Shown piece by piece: positions 7,854 through 15,414 of a stretch of 44,405 nucleotides of DNA (position 1 is the stretch's first letter; each line of letters starts with the position of its first letter). The position numbers were made by a program, and so were the translations under genes. The stretch comes from Syntrophaceae bacterium UBA6112 (GTDB lineage Bacteria > Desulfobacterota > Syntrophia > Syntrophales > UBA5619), in NCBI GenBank assembly GCA_002423465.1, contig DIWG01000002.1, positions 28,549 to 72,953 on the forward strand. The letters run 5' to 3'. A model generated the notes under the pieces. The model saw nothing but the letters and a program-made list of their open reading frames with translations. It was not told the DNA's origin and did not search any database.

Positions 7854-9338
7854 ATGAAAGCGGGGAAAAGGGGTCGAAAGACCTTTATGATGTTTCTATT
7901 GGCGTTTCTGATCGGGTTTTTCGTGGTTTCTGTGGTGGAGGTTCTCCGCTCCTCCTTTGCACCGTCGGGGCCTGGGCCGGATGTGCAGGTCGTTTCTGCT
8001 GTTTCGACCGTGGATGTCCAGCGGACACCGCTCTCTTTTGCGGATCTGGCCGAAAAGCTCAAACCCTCCGTCGTAAACATCAGTACGACCAAGACGGTAC
8101 GCAGCAGTGGATTTCGCTCTCCTTTCGGTCAGGGATCACCTTTCGGTCGTAATTTTGGCGGGGATGATTTCTTCGAGCGTTTTTTCGGAGACATTCCGCA
8201 ACGTCAATTCAAACAGAGGAGCCTGGGCTCCGGATTTATCATCAGCAATGACGGCTATATCTTTACAAACAATCATGTTGTGGAACAGGCGGACAAAATT
8301 CTGGTGAAGCTCTCCGACGACAAGGAATATGAGGCGAAGGTCATTGGCAGGGACGCCAAGACCGATATCGCGTTGATCAAGATCAAAGCAAATGACAGCC
8401 TGCCGGTTGTAGAAACGGGTGATTCGGACAAGCTGCGGGTGGGGGATTGGGTCATGGCAATCGGAAACCCCTTCGGTCTTCAACAGACCGTTACGGCGGG
8501 GATTGTCAGCGCAAAGGGCCGCGTAATCGGCGCGGGACCCTATGACAATTTTATCCAGACCGACGCCTCCATCAACCCGGGAAACAGCGGCGGTCCGCTC
8601 TTCAACATGGAAGGCAAGGTGATCGGAATCAACACCGCGATTGTGGCGCAGGGGCAGGGAATCGGCTTCGCAATCCCGATCAACATGGCCAAGACCATTC
8701 TGCCGGACCTGAAGGCCAAGGGGAAGGTGGTCCGCGGTTGGCTGGGCGTTTCCGTTCAGGACATCAGCGAGGAAATCGCGCAGAACATGAAACTGAAGGA
8801 CAGGAGCGGCGCTCTGATTTCGGACGTCTTTAAAGGGGATCCCGCCGAAAAAGCAGGACTCAAGTCGGGGGACGTCGTGACCGAAATCAACGGCAAGACG
8901 GTCAAAGACACGCATGAATTGCTGCTGATGATCGCAGTTTTCCGAATCGGCGAGACGATCAAGGTAAAGATCATCCGCGACGGACAGGAAAAGGTTATTC
9001 CCATCACGATTGCGGAAAGAACCGAAAAAGCGGAACTGGCGTCCGCTCAGCGGTCCAGTGAGGCGTTTGGCATGACCGTCCAGGAAATTACACCGGAAAT
9101 CGCCCAGCACCTCGGTCTTGCGATCAAAAAGGGGCTCATTGTCGTCGATGTCCAGGAGGGGAGCGTCGCCGAGGAGGTGGGAATCCAGCCGCAGGACATC
9201 ATTCTCCAGGTAAACAAGGTCAAGACCACGACAATGAAGGAGTATCAGAGGGAAATCGCGAAAACGGAGGGGAAGGGAGGCATTCTGCTTTTGATCAAGC
9301 GGGGCAAAACAACCTTCTTTGTTCCCCTGATGAAATGA
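7854..9338 (+). CDS. degP: DegP/HtrA-type periplasmic serine protease with two PDZ domains
   Basis: Periplasmic protease/chaperone that handles misfolded envelope proteins. Residues 10-31 form a hydrophobic export or anchor segment. The trypsin-like domain has the triad H141 (FTNNHVVE), D171 (AKTDIALIK) and S245 (NPGNSGGPLF); a Gly/Phe/Arg-rich loop at about 84-120 matches the long LA loop of Do proteins. PDZ1 covers about 270-365 and PDZ2 about 400-490. The 494-residue length is standard for the Do family. The ATG at 7854 follows GGGAGGT. It heads a likely three-gene unit with the glycosylase and PHP genes (19-base gap, then a 10-base overlap). Confidence 0.95.
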   Translation: MKAGKRGRKTFMMFLLAFLIGFFVVSVVEVLRSSFAPSGPGPDVQVVSAVSTVDVQRTPLSFADLAEKLKPSVVNISTTKTVRSSGFRSPFGQGSPFGRNFGGDDFFERFFGDIPQRQFKQRSLGSGFIISNDGYIFTNNHVVEQADKILVKLSDDKEYEAKVIGRDAKTDIALIKIKANDSLPVVETGDSDKLRVGDWVMAIGNPFGLQQTVTAGIVSAKGRVIGAGPYDNFIQTDASINPGNSGGPLFNMEGKVIGINTAIVAQGQGIGFAIPINMAKTILPDLKAKGKVVRGWLGVSVQDISEEIAQNMKLKDRSGALISDVFKGDPAEKAGLKSGDVVTEINGKTVKDTHELLLMIAVFRIGETIKVKIIRDGQEKVIPITIAERTEKAELASAQRSSEAFGMTVQEITPEIAQHLGLAIKKGLIVVDVQEGSVAEEVGIQPQDIILQVNKVKTTTMKEYQREIAKTEGKGGILLLIKRGKTTFFVPLMK

Positions 9339-9357
9339 CGAAACCGGGGAACGCCGG

Positions 9358-10050
9358 ATGGGCCGCCTGGAAGAACTACTGAAAATATATGAAATTCTGA
9401 ATGGATATTTCGGAGATCTTCAGTGGTGGCCGGCCGACGAACCCTTCGAAGTTATCGTCGGGGCGATCCTTACCCAGAACACCGCCTGGGTGAATGTTGA
9501 AAAGGCGATCAAGGCGCTGCGGGGGAACCAACTTCTAACCCCCGCGGCGCTTTTTCATATTCGGGAAGAGGAACTCGCCTGCATTATCCGGCCGTCCGGT
9601 TATTATCATCTGAAGGCGGCGCGCCTAAAGTCTTTTGTTCGGTTTTTCATGGAAGAGTATTCCGGAAGCATCGCAGCCATGAAGGTAGAGCCGCTTTCGA
9701 ACCTGCGCGATAAGATTCTCGGCGTTTGGGGCGTCGGACCGGAAACCGCCGATAGTATTCTTCTGTACGCCTGTCAAAAGCCCGTATTCGTCTGTGACGC
9801 CTACACAAAGCGGATTCTTTTTCGACACGGTATGATCGGGGATGATGCCGATTATGATGAAATCCGGACGATGTTCATGGATCATCTGCAGCCCGATGTT
9901 TCCCTTTTGGGTCAGTATCATGCCCTGATCGTGAACACGGGCAAGATCTTTTGTCGCAATGCGCCGCAATGCGCAGCCTGTCCGCTTGCTGTTTTGCGGG
10001 TCGGAAAGAGGCCGTCTTTACGGGAGAAGGAGAGTCATTCATGCATCTGA
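9358..10050 (+). CDS. HhH-GPD DNA glycosylase, endonuclease III-related, atypical Fe-S loop
   Basis: Base-excision repair glycosylase of 230 residues with the endonuclease III fold. The helix-hairpin-helix is LGVWGVGPETADSIL at about 121-135 and the catalytic aspartate is D147 (VFVCDAYTKRIL). The lysine that gives endonuclease III its lyase activity is replaced by E129, as in the monofunctional MagIII-like branch, so a simple glycosylase for alkylated or other damaged bases is expected. The C-terminal cluster loop has only C199, C205 and C208 (spacing 5 and 2); the fourth cysteine usually five residues later is missing. The ATG at 9358 is 19 bases after degP; the 3' end overlaps the PHP gene by 10 bases. 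Confidence 0.85.
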   Translation: MGRLEELLKIYEILNGYFGDLQWWPADEPFEVIVGAILTQNTAWVNVEKAIKALRGNQLLTPAALFHIREEELACIIRPSGYYHLKAARLKSFVRFFMEEYSGSIAAMKVEPLSNLRDKILGVWGVGPETADSILLYACQKPVFVCDAYTKRILFRHGMIGDDADYDEIRTMFMDHLQPDVSLLGQYHALIVNTGKIFCRNAPQCAACPLAVLRVGKRPSLREKESHSCI

Positions 10051-11105
10051 AGGACTACACCGGCGTCATCCACCTGCACTCCGCCTATTCCTTCGACGGG
10101 CGCGCACCAATCCCGGAAATTCTCGTAGCGGCGCGGAAATGCGGCATCGATATCCTTCTGCTTACGGACCATTCCACGCTTCAGGCGAGAGAGGAGGGAT
10201 TCGAGGGATGGCGGGACGGTATTCTTCTAATCGTAGGCGAAGAAATCGCTCCGCGCTTCAACCACTACTTGGCGTTTGGTTTGGGCAAGGCGGTTGCATG
10301 CGCGGAAAGGGAACCGGATCTCCCCCCGCAAGCCTACATCGACCGGGTGCGGGACGAAGGGGGTATGGGCTTCATCGCTCATCCGGATCACGCAGGGACT
10401 GCCATGTTTCACGTGAAACACTACCCCTGGACAGATTGGTCCGTCACCGGCTTTACGGGCATGGGCATCTGGGATTTCATGACGGATTGGCAGAACAGTC
10501 TTTCCTGCCGTATCCGGGCAGTCCTGAGCTATGCTTTTCCTGCCCTTTTTCTCCGCGGCCCCTCTCCGGCAACCCTTGCACGTTGGGACCGTCTCACTCA
10601 GGAGCGCCGCGTTGTTGGAATCGGCGAACTGGACAACCATGACAGCCTGAAACATCTCTGGAGAATTCCCATTCCTGTATTTCCCTTTTTCAGGGTTTTC
10701 GATCTCATCCGGACACACATCCTCCTTGAAAAGCCCCTTTCCGGAGAGAGCCGGGACGATATCGCTGCGATTCTCACTGCGTTGAGAAATGGCCGCCTCT
10801 ATGTCTCCTTCGACCATTTCCGGACGGCTTCCGGATTCTCTTTGACCCTCACCGAGGAAGGAAGGGAGGTTACGATGGGGGATGAATTCATTCTCCACCG
10901 CGCCGCGGAACTTCGGGTCTCGTTGCCGGAGAGGGCGCGGATTCGTCTGATCCGCAATGGAAATCTGTTCTGCAAGAGCACCGCAAAGGAAATTTTCGTG
11001 ACCCTTTGCGAGCCGGGCGTTTACCGTGTTGAAGCAGATCTGAAGGCCTTTGGGAGGTATCGCCCCTGGATCTTCTCCAATCCGATTTATGTATTTTGTC
11101 CGTGA
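10041..11105 (+). CDS. PHP-domain metal-dependent phosphoesterase
   Basis: A 354-residue protein. The PHP metal-site motifs are in order: H11 and H13 (VIHLHSAYSFDG), D43-H44 (LLTDHST), E-E-I around residue 71, H-P-D-H (FIAHPDHAG) and D-N-H (GELDNHDSLKH). PHP proteins of this type hydrolyse phosphoesters such as nucleoside or sugar phosphates; the substrate is unknown. Residues from about 265 on form a beta-rich C-terminal domain (LTLTEEGREVTMGDEF onward) seen in some of these proteins. The start is ATG 10041, preceded by AAGGAGA and lying inside the 3' end of the glycosylase gene. A longer in-frame reading from 9951 only shadows that gene. Confidence 0.88.
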   Translation: MHLKDYTGVIHLHSAYSFDGRAPIPEILVAARKCGIDILLLTDHSTLQAREEGFEGWRDGILLIVGEEIAPRFNHYLAFGLGKAVACAEREPDLPPQAYIDRVRDEGGMGFIAHPDHAGTAMFHVKHYPWTDWSVTGFTGMGIWDFMTDWQNSLSCRIRAVLSYAFPALFLRGPSPATLARWDRLTQERRVVGIGELDNHDSLKHLWRIPIPVFPFFRVFDLIRTHILLEKPLSGESRDDIAAILTALRNGRLYVSFDHFRTASGFSLTLTEEGREVTMGDEFILHRAAELRVSLPERARIRLIRNGNLFCKSTAKEIFVTLCEPGVYRVEADLKAFGRYRPWIFSNPIYVFCP

Positions 11106-11107
11106 CC

Positions 11108-11212
11108 GGGAGCGAAACACGCAAGCCCCGCTTTGTATAAGGACCCGGAGGCGCAATAAACAAAAGGACGGTTTCTTTGCTGGGAAGGCCCGGTCTTTGG
11201 GCGGGGAGCTTC
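11108..11212 (+). repeat. ~105-nt element A, related to 39896-39999 (IS200/IS605-type right end or structured RNA)
   Basis: Shares with element B, in the same order and over almost the same length, the blocks GGGAGCG, GCAA-N-CCCCGCTTTGT, GGAG, CAATA, GGGAAG, GGCGGGG and CTTC. The 3' part can fold as GCCC-GGTCTTT-GGGC within an AAG...CTT frame. In one frame both elements also read K-P-R-F-V early on, but A has a stop right after that. The GC palindrome ending in GGCGGGGAGCTTC resembles right ends of IS200/IS605-type elements. No tnpA or tnpB gene is nearby. Confidence 0.45.
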
Positions 11213-11366
11213 ATAAAAGACGTGCGAACCAAGCACGTCGAGTTGCTTGTAACGGATCTGGATTACAGCCATATTGTTCCGACCATTTCATGATCCGCAG
11301 CTCTTCACAGCAGGTTGAACATTGGCGGTTATTGGTACCATTGTTGCTGTTCCCGGGGTTCCGGAC

Positions 11367-11402
11367 ATTGAACTTGACACGTCTGACGTTCAATACTATG
11401 TT
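11367..11402 (+). promoter_or_regulatory. Promoter with overlapping operator-like dyad before the carboxyltransferase gene
   Basis: TTGACA (11374-11379), 17-base spacer, TATGTT (11397-11402). A perfect inverted repeat, ATTGAAC (11367-11373) and GTTCAAT (11388-11394), brackets the -35 box, as an operator would. The predicted leader is about 65 bases long. Confidence 0.5.
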
Positions 11403-11474
11403 TCCATCATCAGAGGCGTAGAAGCTTTTTAAAATAGAGCGGCATCGAGACAATGCAAGAGAAAGGAGAAAAAT

Positions 11475-12926
11475 GTGGCAGACATTATGAGAGAGGGACC
11501 TGTCAATCCCGTTAAGATTCAGGACAACACATTCCGTGACGGACACCAGTCCATCTATGCAACCCGGATGCGCACAGAAGATATGCTTCCCATCGCCGAG
11601 CAAATGGATGAGATGGGTTTCTGGGCGATGGAGGTCTGGGGAGGTGCGACTTTTGACACGATGCACCGCTTTCTCGGCGAAGATCCCTGGGAGAGACCGA
11701 AAGTTCTCAAGAAGTACATCAAGAAGACCCCATTTACGATGCTCCTTCGAGGACAGAACCTGGTCGGCTACCGCAACTATGCAGACGACGTCGTCCGCGC
11801 CTTCGTGGATATGTCCTGCGAGGTCGGTATTGACATCTTCCGGGTTTTCGACGCGGTGAACGACATCCGGAACTTCGAGACCTGCGTGGAGCGAATCAAG
11901 GCGAACAAGAAACATTTCGAGGGGGTGATCTGCTATTCCCTGACGGAGCCCCATCTGGGCGGCGACGTCTTCAACATGGAATACTATATCAAGATGGCCA
12001 GGTCTCTCGAGGCGATGGGCGCCGACAGCATCTGCATCAAGGATATGGCCGGAATCGTAGCCCCCTACGACATCTTCGATCTGGTCACCGAGCTCAAAAA
12101 GATCACGAAGCTTCCACTCCATCTCCATACCCACTACACCAGCGGCATGGCCTCAATGTCCTACATCAAGGCGATCGAAGCCGGCATCGACATCGTGGAT
12201 ACCTGCCTAGCGCCTTACGCTCTCAGGACCGCGATGCCCGCCGTTGAACCCCTCGTCGTCACCCTCCAGGGGACGAAGCGGGACACGGGTCTGGATGTCC
12301 GCAAATTGATCAAGCTGGGTGAGCATCTCGAGAAGATTGCCCCCAAATACCAGAAGCACCTGGCCGCCAACAAGCTCTCCCTGATTGACGCGGGCGTTCT
12401 GGCCCACCAGATTCCCGGAGGAATGATCTCCAACCTGGTCAGCCAGCTCAGGGAGATGAACGCCCTCGACCGCCTGAACGAGGTTTACGAGGAGATTCCG
12501 AGAACGCGAAGGGATGCGGGAACGCCGCCTCTGGTGACCCCGACCTCCCAGATCGTCGGCGTGCAGGCGGTTATGAATGTGGTCGCCGGCCGGTACAAGA
12601 TGATCAACAACCAGTTTGCCGACCTGGTCTACGGCCTCTACGGGAAGACCCCGACCCCGATTGATCCGGAGATCGCCAAGGTGGTCCTGAAGCGCCACAA
12701 GCGGGGCCAGACGCCGGTTACCGGACGCCCTGCCGATTATCTCGAGCCGGAACTGGCGGAAGACAAGAAGAAGATCGGCGACCTGGCCAAAACAGAAGAG
12801 GATCTGCTGACCTATGCCCTCTACCCGTCGACCGGAGAGCAGTTCCTCAAGTGGAAGTACGGCATTGAGCCCATGCCGGACAGCATCAAACCGCCCATGG
12901 CCGCGGAAGAGACCAAAGGCAAATAA
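11475..12926 (+). CDS. Biotin-dependent carboxyltransferase subunit (transcarboxylase 5S / pyruvate carboxylase subunit B / OadA type) without a biotin domain
   Basis: Transfers carboxyl groups between carboxybiotin and pyruvate/oxaloacetate. The TIM barrel carries the metal and active-site residues D17 (IQDNTFRDGHQS), K189 (CIKDMAGI, the carbamylated lysine of the family) and H218 and H220 (LHLHTHYTSGM). The conserved post-barrel domain runs to about 430. At 483 residues it ends without any biotinyl domain (no A-M-K-M motif), so it needs a separate biotin carrier, as in propionibacterial transcarboxylase. In an anaerobe it would fit methylmalonyl-CoA/propionate or anaplerotic metabolism; no biotin carrier or carboxylase gene lies nearby. 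The start is GTG at 11475, six bases after GGAG; an ATG two bases earlier is in a frame that closes at once. Confidence 0.9.
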   Translation: MADIMREGPVNPVKIQDNTFRDGHQSIYATRMRTEDMLPIAEQMDEMGFWAMEVWGGATFDTMHRFLGEDPWERPKVLKKYIKKTPFTMLLRGQNLVGYRNYADDVVRAFVDMSCEVGIDIFRVFDAVNDIRNFETCVERIKANKKHFEGVICYSLTEPHLGGDVFNMEYYIKMARSLEAMGADSICIKDMAGIVAPYDIFDLVTELKKITKLPLHLHTHYTSGMASMSYIKAIEAGIDIVDTCLAPYALRTAMPAVEPLVVTLQGTKRDTGLDVRKLIKLGEHLEKIAPKYQKHLAANKLSLIDAGVLAHQIPGGMISNLVSQLREMNALDRLNEVYEEIPRTRRDAGTPPLVTPTSQIVGVQAVMNVVAGRYKMINNQFADLVYGLYGKTPTPIDPEIAKVVLKRHKRGQTPVTGRPADYLEPELAEDKKKIGDLAKTEEDLLTYALYPSTGEQFLKWKYGIEPMPDSIKPPMAAEETKGK

Positions 12927-12976
12927 GTTTTATGGGCGGACCCGTCGGCAAGCCCAAAAAAATACGGCCAAACGAC

Positions 12977-13002
12977 TGGGGCGCACTTTCGGGTGCGCCC
13001 CA
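12977..13002. terminator. Hairpin between convergent genes
   Basis: TGGGGCGCAC and GTGCGCCCCA form a perfect 10-bp stem around TTTCGG. It lies in the 108-base gap between the convergent carboxyltransferase and SDR genes. There is no long T tract on either side, so its terminator role comes mainly from position and stem strength. Confidence 0.65.
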
Positions 13003-13034
13003 ATCACATTGGAACACCATCCATTCGATTTGAT

Positions 13035-13793
13035 CTATGCCAGCATGCCGCCGTCCACCGTCAGGCAGATCCCCGTTGTATAGGAAGCCACATCGGAGAC
13101 CAGGTAGAGGACCGCACCGGCCATCTCCTCCGGCCTTGCCATCCGCCCCAACGGAATTGTCGGCAGAACCATCTTCAGGATGTCCGGGTTCTGCGTGAGA
13201 GCCGCGGAAAACTTCGTGTCCGTCAATCCGGGGAGCAATGCGTTTACGCGGATATGATAAGGTGCCAGTTCCTTGGCGAAGGATTTTGTCATTGCGATGA
13301 TCCCTGCCTTCGTAATCGAGTAGATTCCCTGGAAAGGCGCCGGTCGGATGCCGTTCACCGAGGCGACATTCACAATGGAACCGCCCCCCGATTTCTGCAT
13401 CCATTTTGCAGCGTGCTGGCTTATGAAAAAGTAACCCTTTAGATTGACGTCGCAGGTCTTGTCCCACGCCTTCTCGTCCGCACTGAGGACATCGCCGAAA
13501 AAAGGATTCGTCCCGGCGTTGTTGACCAGGATGTCCAGGCGTGGGTAACGTCCAGTGATCTCCAGGAAAAGGGCTTTAATCTGTTCCATATCGCCTGCAT
13601 GGCAGGCGATGGATTCCGCCTTCCCTCCCGCCTGGACGATCTCTCCCTCGACACGCCGGAGGCCCTCCAATTTCCGGCTGGTCAGGATCACTTTTGCGCC
13701 GTGGGCAGCCAGCGTCTTTGCGATGACCTCGCCGATTCCCCGGCTCGCGCCGGTGACCAGGGCCGTTTTCCCATGCAGACTGAACAGATCCAT
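13035..13793 (-). CDS. Short-chain dehydrogenase/reductase (SDR) 1, last gene of the 4HBD-like operon
   Basis: NAD(P)-dependent oxidoreductase of 252 residues with classical SDR order: TGASRGIG at 14-21, N-N-A-G at 91-94, and the catalytic S145, Y158 and K162 (IYSITKAG). C-terminal G-I-C-L-T-V-D-G-G closes the fold, as in FabG-like 3-oxoacyl/3-hydroxyacyl reductases. The ATG at 13793 is chosen because AAAGGAGG precedes it; upstream ATG at 13841 would overlap the 4HBD-like gene and lacks a ribosome site. It lies 44 bases downstream of that gene. Probably reduces or oxidises a hydroxyacyl or 2-methyl-hydroxyacyl intermediate, but the substrate is unknown. Confidence 0.88.
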   Translation of the reverse strand: MDLFSLHGKTALVTGASRGIGEVIAKTLAAHGAKVILTSRKLEGLRRVEGEIVQAGGKAESIACHAGDMEQIKALFLEITGRYPRLDILVNNAGTNPFFGDVLSADEKAWDKTCDVNLKGYFFISQHAAKWMQKSGGGSIVNVASVNGIRPAPFQGIYSITKAGIIAMTKSFAKELAPYHIRVNALLPGLTDTKFSAALTQNPDILKMVLPTIPLGRMARPEEMAGAVLYLVSDVASYTTGICLTVDGGMLA

Positions 13794-13837
13794 GAACTCC
13801 TCCTTTGCCGCCATTCTCAAGTTTCCTGCAAAGTTAT

Positions 13838-15346
13838 TCATTCCGTCTTCTTTGTAATTTTTTTACTGAAAACATCAGGGTCGCCGCCGCTCATGCCGGC
13901 GATATATTTCACCAGCGTCTTGCGGGATTCAATGTCGTACTGGGTTGTGATGGCGATCTGCTCCATAATCGGTGAGCCGCCGCCATGGTAGTTGCCGATG
14001 TTCACAATGCCGCCTGTCGCCGAGCAGAGGTGATCGCCCAAATATCTCCAAAACTGGGCCTGATCCTCCGCAGACATTTTCGGATTCCGCTTGGTGTATT
14101 TGAGGAGCATCTCCCCGGTTTCGGGATTCTTGAAATCGCTCTCATGGGGGAAAGTGGCCACAACACCGCCCGCGATGTCGCAAAGAATCTCCGCCTCGCG
14201 CCAGACCGCCTCGCCCGACAGGCAACGACCGACGTTGCAGTAAATCGAATTGGGAATGTAGGAACCGGGACCGTAGGGCACAAAACCCAAACCCGGGATG
14301 TAGACCTCCGGTTTTCCAAGATCGGATGCGGTATAACCCGCGGCGTAACCCAACTCGGCGGTCATGATGAGCTCCGCCAGCTTTTCGCGGACATGGGGTT
14401 GTTTGTGAATGTTGTTCACCTCGGCGGCCAGGGCAGCCGTCCCCATGATGATGTCGCCGATAGCGGGTTTGCATCCGGAATAGGAATGACGGTGGAACAG
14501 GGCGAACAAGAGGGCCAGTACGCCGCCGTGCTGATGTTCGCCGGCCAGAAAGACCCTCTCCCAAGGCACGAAACAATTATCAAAGATTACATAGGAATCG
14601 GTTGCACCCGGCACGAACCCGCGTTTGAAATGATTTCTTGGCCTTAAATTGTGGATGGTGACGACCTGCTTCATCCCATCCCAGTCTCCCGGAACGGCAA
14701 AAGCAACCGCGTAATCCTTATCCTCGGGGCGTAATGCCCGGGTGGGCAGCACCAAAATTTCATCGGCCACAGAGGCCTCCGAAATGTGTAATTTGCAGCC
14801 GTCCACGACAATGCCGTCTTTCAGCCGCTCCTTGATCCGCACATAGGCGCCGGGATTCGGCTGATCGGCCGGCCGGAGCATTCGGTCCCCCTTTACGTCG
14901 GTCTGGGCGCAACAGCCGATGAGATCTTCCGTCTGGAAACGGATCAGCCATTTTTTAAAATTCTCATGGTAATTTGTGGCTCCTTTGTCCACCTTGTCTG
15001 CCTCATAGGAGACGTTGTAGATGGCGTTCGTGCCATCGATCCCCATACAACGCTGAATGCAGCCGCCAACTTTCTGGCAGAGCATCCGGGTCATGTCCTG
15101 CTTTCGGTGCAGGTCTTCCTTGTTCTGATGGATGTGGTTAAAACGGTTGATCTTCTCTCCCGTGAGATGTGAAATCGCCGTGCACAGTTCCTGATTCTCC
15201 GGCTTGGCCGCCTCATCATAGGTGACCCCAATGGTATTGATGCAGTCCATCTGAAGTTCATCCGACCTGTCGATTAACCGGCCGTCGTAGTAAAGGTTCC
15301 GTTTCATCTTGGACAGTCCGTTGATGTAATCTTGCTTGGTTCTCAT
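13838..15346 (-). CDS. 4-hydroxybutyryl-CoA dehydratase (AbfD) family protein
   Basis: Flavin- and [4Fe-4S]-containing enzyme of the acyl-CoA dehydrogenase fold. AbfD dehydrates 4-hydroxybutyryl-CoA to crotonyl-CoA by a ketyl-radical route. Here 502 residues contain the cluster motif C96/C100 (CIQRC) and H285-x3-Y289-x2-C292-K293 (HRHSYSGCK), matching the His292, Tyr296, Cys299, Lys300 set of the Clostridium enzyme. The G-A-G-S-P-like stretch near the C-terminus reads NIGNYHGGGSP; as I recall the clostridial sequence, a catalytic glutamate four residues before that histidine is replaced here (G451). So a related but different substrate is possible. The ATG at 15346 follows AAAGGAG. It sits between the TPP enzyme and SDR1. 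Confidence 0.88.
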   Translation of the reverse strand: MRTKQDYINGLSKMKRNLYYDGRLIDRSDELQMDCINTIGVTYDEAAKPENQELCTAISHLTGEKINRFNHIHQNKEDLHRKQDMTRMLCQKVGGCIQRCMGIDGTNAIYNVSYEADKVDKGATNYHENFKKWLIRFQTEDLIGCCAQTDVKGDRMLRPADQPNPGAYVRIKERLKDGIVVDGCKLHISEASVADEILVLPTRALRPEDKDYAVAFAVPGDWDGMKQVVTIHNLRPRNHFKRGFVPGATDSYVIFDNCFVPWERVFLAGEHQHGGVLALLFALFHRHSYSGCKPAIGDIIMGTAALAAEVNNIHKQPHVREKLAELIMTAELGYAAGYTASDLGKPEVYIPGLGFVPYGPGSYIPNSIYCNVGRCLSGEAVWREAEILCDIAGGVVATFPHESDFKNPETGEMLLKYTKRNPKMSAEDQAQFWRYLGDHLCSATGGIVNIGNYHGGGSPIMEQIAITTQYDIESRKTLVKYIAGMSGGDPDVFSKKITKKTE

Positions 15347-15414
15347 GACAATGCTCCTTTCTCAAAGTCGTTGACTCGGAAGGACTCCTCTCTATTTCCT
15401 GTTTTCCGCCCCGG

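Larger units (their letters stand above)
11106..11474. other. 369-base gene-free region between the PHP and carboxyltransferase genes
   Basis: Holds, in order: a ~105-base element (11108-11212) related to one at 39896-39999; a perfect 7-bp hairpin GACGTGC/GCACGTC (11219-11225 and 11233-11239, loop of seven); about 130 bases with nothing recognised; and a promoter with an overlapping dyad (11367-11402). No convincing coding sequence is seen. Confidence 0.7.

Noticed and set aside
11108..11212. c-di-GMP (GEMM-I) riboswitch, suggested by ACGCAAGCC
   Set aside because: The other GEMM features (GNRA tetraloop stem, receptor and GGNAGG segment) cannot be found in the right order.
11050..11421. 123-codon plus-strand frame across the gap after the PHP gene
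   Set aside because: Begins inside the PHP gene in another frame and runs over element A; composition is not protein-like.
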